Assembly: GCF_002014975.1 (NCBI RefSeq)
Contig: NZ_MUXV01000012.1
Coordinates: 31,828-95,827, forward strand
From: Moraxella bovis
GTDB lineage: Bacteria; Pseudomonadota; Gammaproteobacteria; Pseudomonadales; Moraxellaceae
Direction of reading: 5' to 3'
Length of the DNA: 64,000 bases
The notes under the pieces were generated by a model. That model was not told the origin of the DNA, made no database searches, and saw only the letters and a program-made list of their open reading frames with translations. The position numbers and the translations under genes are program-made. Shown piece after piece: positions 35,305 to 43,614 of the stretch. Position 1 is the first letter of the stretch. Each line of letters begins with the position of its first letter.

Positions 35305-35775
35305 ATGAGTACCAATCAAATCGGTCTTGAAAAAGCAGAACTTACCCCCGTCATCAAAGCCCTAAACGCCCTACTGTCTAGCTACCATCTGTTTTATATC
35401 AACGTACGCGGCTATCACTGGAACGTCAAAGGCGAGCATTTTTTTACCCTGCACCCAAAATTTGAAGAGCTGTACACCGAGCTACAACTACAAATTGACG
35501 AAATCGCTGAACGCATTCTAACCCTAGGTGGCACGCCATTACACGCATATAGCGATTTTGCCGAGCGTTCTAGCATCAAAGAAAACAAAGGCGTGTTTGA
35601 TGGTCGTGGCTGTGTAGAAGGCGTGGTTAAGGGCTTGCAAACTCTTATCGAAGAGCAACGAGCCGTTGCTGAGCTTGCCGAAGAAGCATCCGACCAAGGC
35701 ACGTCCGACATCGTAACAGGCTACGTCCAAGCCCAAGAAAAAGAAATTTGGATGTATAACGCCTTTTTGGGTTAA
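35305..35775 (+). CDS. dps: DNA starvation/stationary-phase protection protein Dps
   Basis: Ferritin-like protein that forms a 12-subunit shell, oxidises Fe(II) with peroxide and protects DNA. The 156 aa match the family. The ferroxidase-site residues are visible in NVRGYHWNVKGEHFFTLHPKFEELYTELQLQIDEIAERI (H in YHWN, H and E/D further on), and GGTPLHAYSDF follows. The N-terminus is short, without a Lys-rich DNA-binding tail of the E. coli type. An AGGAGAG ribosome site precedes the ATG. It is monocistronic, with a strong terminator. Confidence 0.95.
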   Translation: MSTNQIGLEKAELTPVIKALNALLSSYHLFYINVRGYHWNVKGEHFFTLHPKFEELYTELQLQIDEIAERILTLGGTPLHAYSDFAERSSIKENKGVFDGRGCVEGVVKGLQTLIEEQRAVAELAEEASDQGTSDIVTGYVQAQEKEIWMYNAFLG

Positions 35776-35806
35776 TCCAATCATTTACCCCATCATTTAA
35801 CCCAAA

Positions 35807-35841
35807 TAAAAAGCCCTTAACTTTGATTAAGGGCTTTTTGC
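35807..35841. terminator. Bidirectional terminator between dps and folE
   Basis: AAAAGCCCTTAA pairs with TTAAGGGCTTTT around a 6-nt loop, with A- and T-runs on the flanks. It serves the convergent dps (+) and folE (-). Confidence 0.9.
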
Positions 35842-35868
35842 CATGCCTGTTTATAAAAGTGAATAACA

Positions 35869-36486
35869 TCAGCCAAACGCCGGCACACGCTTAGGAATGG
35901 CACTCAAAAATTCATTTCGGGCTTGATTGTCCGTCTCATACACCCCAAGCATACAGGTGGTGCGGGTGGTGGACTGTTGTTTGCCCACGCCACGCATCAT
36001 CATGCACATATGGCTTGCGTCCATGACGACCGCCACACCACGGCAGTCTGTGAGTTCATGGATGGCTTGGGCGACTTGTTTGGTTAGGTTTTCTTGGATT
36101 TGTAGGCGTTTGGCATACATATCAACAATGCGAGCCAGTTTGGATAAGCCAAGCACCTTACCATTTGGCAGATAGCCGATGTGTGCCACACCAAAAAACG
36201 GCAAAATGTGATGCTCGCATAACGAATAAAATTCAATGTTTTGCACAAGCACCAAATCAGCATTATCACTGGCAAAAATGGCATCATTGGCAACCGTATG
36301 CAGGTCTTGATGATAGCCTGCCGTCAAGTCCCGAAAGGCTTTGGCGGCACGCATGGGCGTATCAAGCAGTCCTTCACGGCTTAGGTTTTCGCCACTGGCA
36401 GAGATGATATTGGCGTAGTTCTGGGCGGTGGCTTCTACATCAAAAGAAAAGGCGGAAGTGGCGTGGCTGTTGCAATGTTGGCACAT
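35869..36486 (-). CDS. folE: GTP cyclohydrolase I (type IA)
   Basis: Converts GTP to dihydroneopterin triphosphate, the first step of folate synthesis. Zinc ligands are visible: Cys and His in [16 protein letters not shown], and the second Cys in [39 protein letters not shown] is the conserved N-terminal region. The ATG at 36486 gives 205 aa. The frame extends to 36543, but the extra residues are unlike the family. The N-terminus has an unusual MCQHCNSH motif that could bind metal. It is divergent from fabI. Confidence 0.95.
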   Translation of the reverse strand: MCQHCNSHATSAFSFDVEATAQNYANIISASGENLSREGLLDTPMRAAKAFRDLTAGYHQDLHTVANDAIFASDNADLVLVQNIEFYSLCEHHILPFFGVAHIGYLPNGKVLGLSKLARIVDMYAKRLQIQENLTKQVAQAIHELTDCRGVAVVMDASHMCMMMRGVGKQQSTTRTTCMLGVYETDNQARNEFLSAIPKRVPAFG

Positions 36487-36621
36487 GGTATTATCAAATA
36501 AAAATAAACGTGATATTATAGCGAAAAAGGCCAGATTTGCCAAATGGTTTGTGTGCTTTGCGGTGTTAATGGGTTATAATTTTTGCTTTTTAAATTTACC
36601 TTTTTAAAATAACCAAATTAA

Positions 36622-36640
36622 AACGAAAGGCGATTTCGTT
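36622..36640. promoter_or_regulatory. Palindrome upstream of fabI
   Basis: AACGAAA-GGCGA-TTTCGTT, two perfect 7-bp arms, lies between the divergent folE and fabI, about 50 bp upstream of the fabI -10. It could be an operator for a fatty-acid or folate regulator; no known consensus matched. Confidence 0.35.
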
Positions 36641-36686
36641 AAAAGTTTACAATCGTTTCTAAATTTTCCCTATTTGCCAAAATCTG

Positions 36687-36695
36687 TGGTATAAT
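36687..36695 (+). promoter_or_regulatory. Extended -10 promoter of fabI
   Basis: TGGTATAAT (36687-36695) is a perfect extended -10. The ATG at 36730 is 34 bp downstream with a GGAG site between. There is no good -35. Confidence 0.6.
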
Positions 36696-36729
36696 GCTAA
36701 CAATTTTAACTAAATGCGTGGAGCGACTG

Positions 36730-37542
36730 ATGTTATTAAAAGGTCAACGATTTGTGGTAACGGGTATTGCCAGTAAGCTGTCGATTGCGTGGGCGATTGC
36801 CGAATGCTTGCACCGTGAGGGGGCAGAGCTGATTTTAACTTACCCCAATGACAAAATCAAAAAACGGGTGGATATGGCGGCCGAGACTTTTGGGGCGGTG
36901 GCGGTATTGCCTTGCGATGTCAGCTCGGATGATGAGATTGTCAAATGCTTTGATGAAGTGGCTCGCATTTGGGACGACGGGGTGAACGGTGTGGTACACG
37001 CCATTGGTTTTGCCCCTGCCGAGCAGTTGGATGGCGACTTTACGGACGCCACGACTCGTGAAGGCTTTGCCATTGCTCATGATGTGTCCAGTTATAGCTT
37101 CGTGGCACTTGCCAAAGCCAGTCGTACACTCCTTGCCAAACGTCAAGGTTCACTACTTACTTTGACTTATGAAGGCAGCATTTCTGTATTGCCAAATTAT
37201 AACGTCATGGGACTTGCCAAAGCCAGCCTAGAATCATCGGTGCGTTATCTGGCAAGCTCGCTGGGTAGAGAAGGCATTCGTGTCAATGCCATTAGTGCAG
37301 GTCCGATTCGCACGCTTGCCGCCAGTGGCATCAAGTCATTCCGTAAAATGCTGGACGTTACCGAAAAAGTAACGCCCCTACAACGCAATGTTAATCAAAT
37401 GGAAGTGGGTAACGCCGCTTTATTCTTGCTATCGCCTTGGGCGAGCGGTATTACAGGCGAGATTTTGTTTGTGGACGCAGGGTTTAACACTGTCGGACTA
37501 AGCAGTGAGCTTATGGAGCTGGTGGCGGACGATACCGAGTAA
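36730..37542 (+). CDS. fabI: Enoyl-[acyl-carrier-protein] reductase (NADH) FabI
   Basis: Last step of each fatty-acid elongation cycle, in the cytoplasm. It is a Rossmann-fold SDR protein: cofactor region [30 protein letters not shown], catalytic Tyr and Lys in [12 protein letters not shown] (Y-x6-K), and [13 protein letters not shown]. The ATG at 36730 gives 270 aa with a GGAG site; the longer frame from 36694 starts inside the promoter. It has the standard length for triclosan-target FabI enzymes. It appears monocistronic. Confidence 0.97.
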   Translation: MLLKGQRFVVTGIASKLSIAWAIAECLHREGAELILTYPNDKIKKRVDMAAETFGAVAVLPCDVSSDDEIVKCFDEVARIWDDGVNGVVHAIGFAPAEQLDGDFTDATTREGFAIAHDVSSYSFVALAKASRTLLAKRQGSLLTLTYEGSISVLPNYNVMGLAKASLESSVRYLASSLGREGIRVNAISAGPIRTLAASGIKSFRKMLDVTEKVTPLQRNVNQMEVGNAALFLLSPWASGITGEILFVDAGFNTVGLSSELMELVADDTE

Positions 37543-37673
37543 GGCACGCCCAAGGTTTGTAAAATTTTGTAACATTTTAACAGCACACAATCAAGCACGT
37601 CTTGTGTTGTGTGCTTTTATTTTTGTCCAAAGTTTTGTAAACTAATTGGTTTGTTATCATTCATTTATCGGTC

Positions 37674-38384
37674 ATGCAAAACCAACTTCCCACTTGGGTA
37701 CTGTGTGGGGCGGTGGTGCTGGCATTTAGTGCTGGCATTTTGAACACAACCGCACTCATGGGGTTTACCCACGTTTCGGCATCACACGTTACGGGCAATA
37801 TCAGCCTGCTGGCGGTAACATCCTTTCATCATGACTGGGAAAACCTGTGGCTACTGCTCGTGTCGGTAGGCTCGTTTTGGCTTGGCTCGGTGCTAAGTGG
37901 CATGATTATCGGGGGTAGCGAGCTACACATCAAGCGTCATTATGGCTATGCCATGTACTTAGAATTCGTCCTGCTCTGTGGCAGTCTGTGGCTGTATCTG
38001 TCGGGCAACGACTACGGGCAAATGCTCATCGCCATGGCGTGCGGACTACAAAACTCCATGGTGGCAACCTATCACGGGGCGGTGGTGCGTACCACGCATC
38101 TGACAGGGGTAACGTCCGATTTGGGGGCGACGGTGGGGCATTGGCTTGTGGGGCGAAAGGTCAGTCTTGCCAAAGTGGTGCTACAAAGTGCGTTATGGTG
38201 GGGATTTTTTGGCGGCGGCTTTGTGGCGGTGTGGCTATATGCCAAATATGGCTATTGGTCAATGCTCCTGCCTATTACCATTATTTTTCTGTCAGCAATC
38301 AGTTATGTGCATATGGAAAAATGGTTTCACCGCTCCGAGCGTATGATTAAATTCATGATAATAAAACGCAAAAGAAAAAGATAG
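37674..38384 (+). CDS. DUF1275 (YoaK-type) membrane protein
   Basis: A 236 aa protein with about six hydrophobic helices. Family marks are the N-terminal AFSAGILNTTALMGFTHVSASHVTGNISLLAV and the mid-protein MACGLQNSMVATYHGAVVRTTHLTGVTSDLG, typical of DUF1275. Function is unknown; a transport role is often guessed. The C-terminus is strongly basic (KRKRKR). It starts at the ATG at 37674; no clear ribosome site. Confidence 0.85.
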   Translation: MQNQLPTWVLCGAVVLAFSAGILNTTALMGFTHVSASHVTGNISLLAVTSFHHDWENLWLLLVSVGSFWLGSVLSGMIIGGSELHIKRHYGYAMYLEFVLLCGSLWLYLSGNDYGQMLIAMACGLQNSMVATYHGAVVRTTHLTGVTSDLGATVGHWLVGRKVSLAKVVLQSALWWGFFGGGFVAVWLYAKYGYWSMLLPITIIFLSAISYVHMEKWFHRSERMIKFMIIKRKRKR

Positions 38385-38654
38385 GGTGGGGGTTTAAAAA
38401 TTAATAGGGGAAATTTTAATATTAATTGTAAATTGATAATCAAAATATGATTAATTAAATACTTGCAATTTTAAAAATGTATTTTTAAATAAAATATTTG
38501 GGCGAATATAATTCGCCCCTACACATCCTATTTAATAATATCAAATTAAATTAAAAGAAATTAAAAGAAATTAAAATCAAATGATTTAAAAGAAATTAAG
38601 ATAATAATTTATAAACAACCCAATATTATAAAATCAGTCATTTTAATATGAGCC
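38385..38654. other. AT-rich spacer with a palindromic repeat
   Basis: There is no gene. GGGCGAAT (38500-38507) and ATTCGCCC (38511-38518) form a hairpin followed by CTACACATCC, the same unit as at 855-892. After it, AAATTAAAAG-type near-repeats (38535-38600) form simple AT-rich sequence. It lies between the convergent YoaK-type and scpB genes. Confidence 0.7.
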
Positions 38655-39263
38655 CTACCCGTCCACTTTAAAATTTTCCAAATCAGGCAATTCGGGTAAT
38701 TCTTTTAAATCAGTCAAACCAAATGCGTCCAAAAACGCTTTTGTGGTGTGCAATAAGGCAGGGCGACCCAACACGTCTTTATGTCCCTTCTCCATAATCC
38801 AACCCTTATCAAACAGTTGGCGTAAGATATGGCTAGACACACTCACGCCACGAATATGCTCAATGTCCGAGCGAGTTACAGGCTGTTTATAAGCGATGAC
38901 ACTTAGGGTCTCTAACAGGGCTTGGCTTAGGGTCTCTTGGCGTTCGGGGAACACCTGATGAATAATGCGACTGTACGAGTCCTTGATTTGCAAGCGATAG
39001 CCACTGGCGGTCTTGGCAAGGGTCAGCACGCTGTGCGACAAACGCTCTTCTAGCACCGCCAGTGCCACGTCAAATTCATCTTGGCTTATCATTAAATGCT
39101 TTTTTAAATCATCTGCTGTCAAAGGCGACTCGCTGGCGTGCAGTAGTACTTCAATATAGCGACTTAACGCTGTGGCAGTGGCGTGGGTGTTTTTGATGTC
39201 GTCAGCGATATTGTCGCTATCGCTGTTAGGTGTAAGCGTGGATAAAGGTTGGTTGTTTTGCAT
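38655..39263 (-). CDS. scpB: Segregation and condensation protein ScpB
   Basis: Winged-helix kleisin-associated subunit that works with ScpA and SMC in chromosome condensation. The 202 aa protein carries [27 protein letters not shown] at the start, then [35 protein letters not shown]-type sequence and [18 protein letters not shown], all family hallmarks. The N-terminal 25 residues are polar and less conserved. It is the last gene of the trpS-orf58-NERD-scpA-scpB unit, 15 bp after scpA. Confidence 0.95.
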   Translation of the reverse strand: [202 protein letters not shown]

Positions 39264-39278
39264 ACGATTGCCTAATGA

Positions 39279-40178
39279 TTAATGAAGCCAATATAAAGTC
39301 TGCTCGGACAAGTCAAAGCCGGTGTTATTGATGTTAAATAAAGGGTCTTTTTGCTTGCCTTTTTTGGACATGGGGGCGTCCATGACTTCAAGCTGAAAAC
39401 TCTGGGCGATGTCCACATTTATCTCGCTTTTTAGCAGGGCGTCATCACCGTCAGCAAAGCCAATCAGCCCCCGTTTTAGAAGTTCAAGCACCGCCACAAA
39501 ACTCACGACCACGCCCACACGCCCCTGCGTTTCATCGAGCAACTCGGCAAACGTGCCAGAACCTTGTTGGCTTAACATCAGGCTAATCTTGGCGATACGC
39601 TCAGGTAGTGGCACGGGGTCGGTCTTGATGTGGTGCATTTGATAATCAGGCTTGATTTGCATATTAATCAAGCTGTTGATGAGTATCTGGGGCGAGTAGC
39701 TTGGCAGTTCGGCTTTCATGGCTTCGCTACTAGGCAGGCTGGCAAATGCCAAAAACACATCACGTTCTAGGCGAATTAGGCTATCTAATCGGCGACTGGC
39801 TTCTTTGATTTGGGCATATTCTTCTAGCCGTCTGATGAGTCGTGCTTTAGGGCTTAGCTCTTCGCCTGTGATTTGTGGTTGGGGGAGCAAAAGTTCGCTT
39901 TTTATGGCGATGAGCGTACTTGCCATCAGCAAATAATCGCCCGCCAATTCAAAATAAGTATCATCAAGCTCTTTGATATAAGTCAAATATTGCTCGGTAA
40001 TCGGCAAAATGGCGGTTTCGGTCAAATCAAAATTATTCTTTTTGACCAAATACAACAAAAAATCAAGCGGACCTGCAAATTGTTCAAGCCATATCGCAAA
40101 TGCTTGGGGCGGAATATATAAATCATCGGGCAGGGCTTGGACTTCGGTGTTGTAAATGCGAATGGTGGTGTCGGTCAT
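39279..40178 (-). CDS. scpA: Segregation and condensation protein ScpA
   Basis: Kleisin that bridges SMC heads in chromosome condensation. The 299 aa protein contains LEQFAGPLDFLLYLVKKNNFDLTETAILPITEQYL and AGDYLLMASTLIAIKSELLLP, the classic ScpA start, and a winged helix near the C-terminus (VVSFVAVLELLKRGLIGF). The ATG shares one base with the stop of the upstream NERD gene. An SMC gene is not in the window. Confidence 0.95.
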   Translation of the reverse strand: MTDTTIRIYNTEVQALPDDLYIPPQAFAIWLEQFAGPLDFLLYLVKKNNFDLTETAILPITEQYLTYIKELDDTYFELAGDYLLMASTLIAIKSELLLPQPQITGEELSPKARLIRRLEEYAQIKEASRRLDSLIRLERDVFLAFASLPSSEAMKAELPSYSPQILINSLINMQIKPDYQMHHIKTDPVPLPERIAKISLMLSQQGSGTFAELLDETQGRVGVVVSFVAVLELLKRGLIGFADGDDALLKSEINVDIAQSFQLEVMDAPMSKKGKQKDPLFNINNTGFDLSEQTLYWLH

Positions 40179-40813
40179 TAGTGTTTTTCCCTTAATTGTT
40201 TAAGGTGGGATTTTTTATTGTCATTGTTATTTTCAAGTTTTGTTAAATTAAGGATATTGATTAAATATTGAATTTCATCTTCACTAAATACAATTTCATC
40301 AAACGATAAAATATAATCAGTAAATTCATATAGATAGCACACATTGTCTGGGAAATGGCTTTTTAACTCGCACTCACCAGCAAAAACAACCACCGAATGA
40401 AAATTATCATGACTGACATTTAAAACTTTTTCTAAGGCTTTGATGTGGCGATAGTTTTGATGAAGTGGGTTTTGAAAAGGGTATTTTTTACCATAAACAT
40501 TTTTTGTCCATTCTTTGTCGTGAGCTTTGCCGTAAATCCAACCTTTGTAATTTTTGGTTTCAATCACGAAAATACCAAATTTTGAAATATAAATGTGGTC
40601 AATTTGCGTCATACCCAAATTATCTTCAATCAAAACATCATGAAAGGCATGATAAATATCTTTTGGTAGAGTGCGATTGGATTTTATATTAACCAGTTTC
40701 TCGCCAAACCACCCTTTGAAAAAGGGTGATTTTAAAAAGGCAATGAGAAATAAAATTGGCAAAAACCATAAAAGTGGTTTGAGCGAATTTAAGAAAATGG
40801 GTAATATGTCCAT
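40178..40813 (-). CDS. NERD domain protein (nuclease-related)
   Basis: A 211 aa protein. An N-terminal membrane helix (about residues 8-27) is followed by a NERD domain with GEKLVNIK...LPKDIYHAFHDVLI.....MTQIDHIYISKFGIFVIETKNYKGWIYG. The D..I......GIFVIETKNY part carries the acidic and Lys residues of the nuclease-related fold, so it could be an active nuclease facing the cytoplasm. It lies between orf58 and scpA, with a 1-bp overlap to scpA. Its role is unknown. Confidence 0.88.
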   Translation of the reverse strand: MDILPIFLNSLKPLLWFLPILFLIAFLKSPFFKGWFGEKLVNIKSNRTLPKDIYHAFHDVLIEDNLGMTQIDHIYISKFGIFVIETKNYKGWIYGKAHDKEWTKNVYGKKYPFQNPLHQNYRHIKALEKVLNVSHDNFHSVVVFAGECELKSHFPDNVCYLYEFTDYILSFDEIVFSEDEIQYLINILNLTKLENNNDNKKSHLKQLREKH

Positions 40814-40823
40814 TATTTTAACT

Positions 40824-41000
40824 TCACTTATGCTTTAATGCTTCAATTTCTTTTTGGTGCTGTTTAATAACCCGTCTGGCAGAATTTTTAATCAATCTAT
40901 GTACCGCAGGATTTTGACTGTCCAAATCCATGGGGATAATTGGCTCAATTTCCTGTTTTTGAATGTCAGATTTTAAAAATTCTTCAAAAGAAATTCGCAT
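40824..41000 (-). CDS. Small hypothetical protein (58 aa) in the trpS-scpAB operon
   Basis: The ATG at 41000 has a perfect AAGGAG site; the stop is at 40824-40826. The protein starts MRISFEEFLKSD and ends in a basic helix (ARRVIKQHQKEIEALKHK). It fits exactly between trpS (9 bp upstream) and the NERD gene (10 bp downstream), on the same strand. This spacing and the ribosome site are strong signs of a real gene. No family recognised; highly charged and probably cytoplasmic. Confidence 0.8.
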   Translation of the reverse strand: MRISFEEFLKSDIQKQEIEPIIPMDLDSQNPAVHRLIKNSARRVIKQHQKEIEALKHK

Positions 41001-41009
41001 GACTTCTCC

Positions 41010-42059
41010 TTATTTCAACTTCGCAAGCGGTTTAATCCCAATCGCACGTCTGGTTTTATCCAGTTGTTTTTGGGCGACACGGCGAGCCTTAACCGCCCCC
41101 ATTTGCAAAATCTCTTCAAGCTCCTTAGGGTTTGCCATAAGATGAGCGTATTTTTCACGCATGGGAGCAATCTCACCGTCAATCTTATTAAACAAAATCT
41201 CCTTAGCTTCGCCCCAACCGATACCACGTCTATAATGCTCGGCAAGGGCATTTATCTCATCAGGCGTGGCAAAGGCTTTATAAATCTCAAAAATATTACA
41301 CTCATCAGGATTTTTGGGTTCTTCGGGAGCTTGGGAGTTGGTTACGATTTGCCCGATTGCTTTTTTTAACGCCTTTTGTGGGTCAATGGTGGGGTTGCTG
41401 TCCCCAAAGAGCGGAATGGTGTTGCCATAGGATTTGCTCATTTTGCGACCATCAAGTCCTGTCAGTAGGGGCGTGTTTTCGTCCGTTACGGCAGTGGGGA
41501 GCGTGAACAGCTCTTTGTATTTAAAATTAAACGTCCCTGCAATGTCTCGTGCCATTTCAATGTGTTGAATTTGGTCTTTGCCGACAGGGACGTGCGTGGC
41601 GTTAAACATCAAAATGTCCGCACTCATCAGCACAGGATAGCTAAACAACCCCATGCTAATCCCAAAATCAGCGTCCGTGTCTTCTTTGGCAAGGTTTATG
41701 TCCACGCTCGCTTTGTAGGCGTGGGCTCGGTTCATGAGACCCTTAGCACAAGAGCAGTTTAATATCCACGCAAGCTCGGGAATCTCGGGAATGTCCGACT
41801 GGCGATAAAAGGTAACTTTTTCGGGGTCAAGACCGCAGGCAATCCAAGTGGCGGCAATGGCACGGGTGGAGCGATGAATCTCATCAGGGTCAAAACATTT
41901 GATAATCCCGTGATAATCCGCCAAAAAGAAAAAAGCGTCATCATCGGAATCTTGTACCGCTTGAATGGCAGGACGAATCGCCCCAACATAGTTGCCCAAA
42001 TGGGGAATGCCTGTGGTGGTAATGCCTGTCAAAATGCGTTTGGTGGTTGGTTCGGTCAT
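41010..42059 (-). CDS. trpS: Tryptophanyl-tRNA synthetase
   Basis: Class I synthetase charging tRNA(Trp). The HIGH-type motif is HLGN in [19 protein letters not shown] (about residues 13-31) and the KMSKS motif is intact in [33 protein letters not shown] is also typical. The 349 aa length is slightly above the E. coli enzyme. It probably heads the operon trpS-orf58-NERD-scpA-scpB; the upstream spacer (42060-42189) is AT-rich, and I saw no T-box or trp leader. Confidence 0.96.
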   Translation of the reverse strand: MTEPTTKRILTGITTTGIPHLGNYVGAIRPAIQAVQDSDDDAFFFLADYHGIIKCFDPDEIHRSTRAIAATWIACGLDPEKVTFYRQSDIPEIPELAWILNCSCAKGLMNRAHAYKASVDINLAKEDTDADFGISMGLFSYPVLMSADILMFNATHVPVGKDQIQHIEMARDIAGTFNFKYKELFTLPTAVTDENTPLLTGLDGRKMSKSYGNTIPLFGDSNPTIDPQKALKKAIGQIVTNSQAPEEPKNPDECNIFEIYKAFATPDEINALAEHYRRGIGWGEAKEILFNKIDGEIAPMREKYAHLMANPKELEEILQMGAVKARRVAQKQLDKTRRAIGIKPLAKLK

Positions 42060-42189
42060 GATTTTCTCTTAATGTTTAGTGTTAAATTTTATACTCAATT
42101 CAATCCAAAATATAAAAAATTAGCTCAATTCACATCAATTCTATATTTATATTTTGAAGTAAAAAAGATTATATGTTTTACAATGGTTT

Positions 42190-42462
42190 TTATAAACCTG
42201 CCTTAATGCGTTTATCATCAGCATTTAGCATTGCCATGATGCGTTTACTTTTCTCGTCAATATTTTTATTATCATCGACAACATCATTTTTTAAAAAATT
42301 GGCGTATTTGGCAATTTCTGGCAAAATGGATTTTTTGGTTGGTTTTTGGGCGGATAATAAAAGCACAGTATCATCATCAAAATCTGCCAAAATGTCATCA
42401 TCAAGCACAATCAAGCGATGAGAGCCAAATTTTTCAACCAATTCTCTTGTGGTAAGTTGCAT
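42190..42462 (-). CDS. Hypothetical 90-aa protein
   Basis: A small acidic protein, rich in Asp and Lys, starting MQLTTRELVEKFGSHRLIVLDDDIL. No signal peptide, membrane helix or family that I recognise. The 5' end is 68 bp from the acyltransferase gene on the same strand, and the mRNA has AAGGA about 7 nt before the ATG (TTGATAAGGATAAAACC). The clear ribosome site supports it as real. Confidence 0.65.
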   Translation of the reverse strand: MQLTTRELVEKFGSHRLIVLDDDILADFDDDTVLLLSAQKPTKKSILPEIAKYANFLKNDVVDDNKNIDEKSKRIMAMLNADDKRIKAGL

Positions 42463-42530
42463 GGTTTTATCCTTATCAAAATGAACGTAAATTATAGCAA
42501 ATTTTCTAAAAATTTTCTTTAAAAATAAGT

Positions 42531-43598
42531 TTAACCATAATAATCCATCCCATCCGCCTGTGTTTTAAACCGCCGATGAAACCACATCCATTGGGTAATG
42601 TCTTTTTTAATGTTATGTTCTATCATATCATTAATACGCTGTGCGTCCGCCACCTCATCATCGCTAGGGTAATTGTCAATGACAGGCGATAGGCTGATAT
42701 GATAATGCGGACGTTTGCCTTTGGGGATATTATCAGGCGTTTGGCGAATCATGTCAAAGGCAATAAACATAGGCGGATTTTTTTTATTCGTGCTGGCAAA
42801 TCGCCTTTGGGCGGTAATGGTTGCAGACGGCACACCAAAAAATGTCGCCATAACCCCATGCTCCAAGCCAAAATCTTGGTCAGGGCTATACCATATCACT
42901 TTGCCGTCTTTAATCCGACTGATGAGTTTTTTCATATCACGGCTGTTGATTTGTTCGTCAAAAATATGACGGCGACCATTATAAATAAACCACTCCAAAA
43001 GTGGGTTGTTTTGTTTGCGGTACATACAATCGGCAGGGAAAAACTGCGTACATAACCGCCCACCCAAATCTAATGTCGTAAAATGCCCACCCAATAATAT
43101 CACGGCTTTATTTTCTTTTTGGGCGGTGATTAAATGCTGTAATCCTGAAATGCTAAACGTGCGTTTAAAGACATTGGGGTGAAACCATGCGTTTAGCGTC
43201 TCAAAAATACCAATGCCTTGATTGACAAAAACTTGTTTAGCGATTAGTACTTTTTCATCATCAGATTTATCAGGGAATGCCAAAGTTAGATTGGTGAGTG
43301 TATCTTTGACCCGTCTTTTGATAAGTATATATGCCAATTCGCCAATTTTTCTGCCAAGCCAAAACTGTATACGCAAAGGCAAATAAATAAGCGGTAAAAA
43401 TATCATTAACGAAAACCAAATTCCCCAATATTTTGGCAATAAAAATTCCCATTGGAATACAGCTTTATCCGCCACGCTCGTTTGTTTGTGCGTGGCGGTC
43501 AAATCGGGCATTTTTTTAATGTCAATTTGTGGGTTATTTGATTGTGGGGCTTGGTTATCGGTGTGGCAATTACCCCCACAGCAGTTTTTGTTGCTCAT
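42531..43598 (-). CDS. Lipid A biosynthesis-type acyltransferase (LpxL/LpxM family)
   Basis: Inner-membrane enzyme that transfers an acyl chain to a lipid A precursor. A membrane helix near residues 58-80 is followed by the catalytic HX4D motif HFTTLD in AVILLGGHFTTLDLGGRL and the conserved WYSPDQDFG...VMATFFGVPSATI block. The 355 aa length is about 45 longer than usual because of an N-terminal extension with a CCGGNCH cysteine-rich start, not typical of LpxL. It is 16 bp downstream of uup on the same strand and probably co-transcribed. Which acylation it performs cannot be told from sequence. Confidence 0.88.
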   Translation of the reverse strand: MSNKNCCGGNCHTDNQAPQSNNPQIDIKKMPDLTATHKQTSVADKAVFQWEFLLPKYWGIWFSLMIFLPLIYLPLRIQFWLGRKIGELAYILIKRRVKDTLTNLTLAFPDKSDDEKVLIAKQVFVNQGIGIFETLNAWFHPNVFKRTFSISGLQHLITAQKENKAVILLGGHFTTLDLGGRLCTQFFPADCMYRKQNNPLLEWFIYNGRRHIFDEQINSRDMKKLISRIKDGKVIWYSPDQDFGLEHGVMATFFGVPSATITAQRRFASTNKKNPPMFIAFDMIRQTPDNIPKGKRPHYHISLSPVIDNYPSDDEVADAQRINDMIEHNIKKDITQWMWFHRRFKTQADGMDYYG

Positions 43599-43614
43599 TG
43601 TTTTTTGCCTGTGT

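Noticed and set aside
38498..38528. Operator of scpB or the YoaK-type gene
   Set aside because: The same hairpin unit with its CTACAC tail also occurs in the cysT-cysW spacer, so it is better explained as a dispersed repeat.
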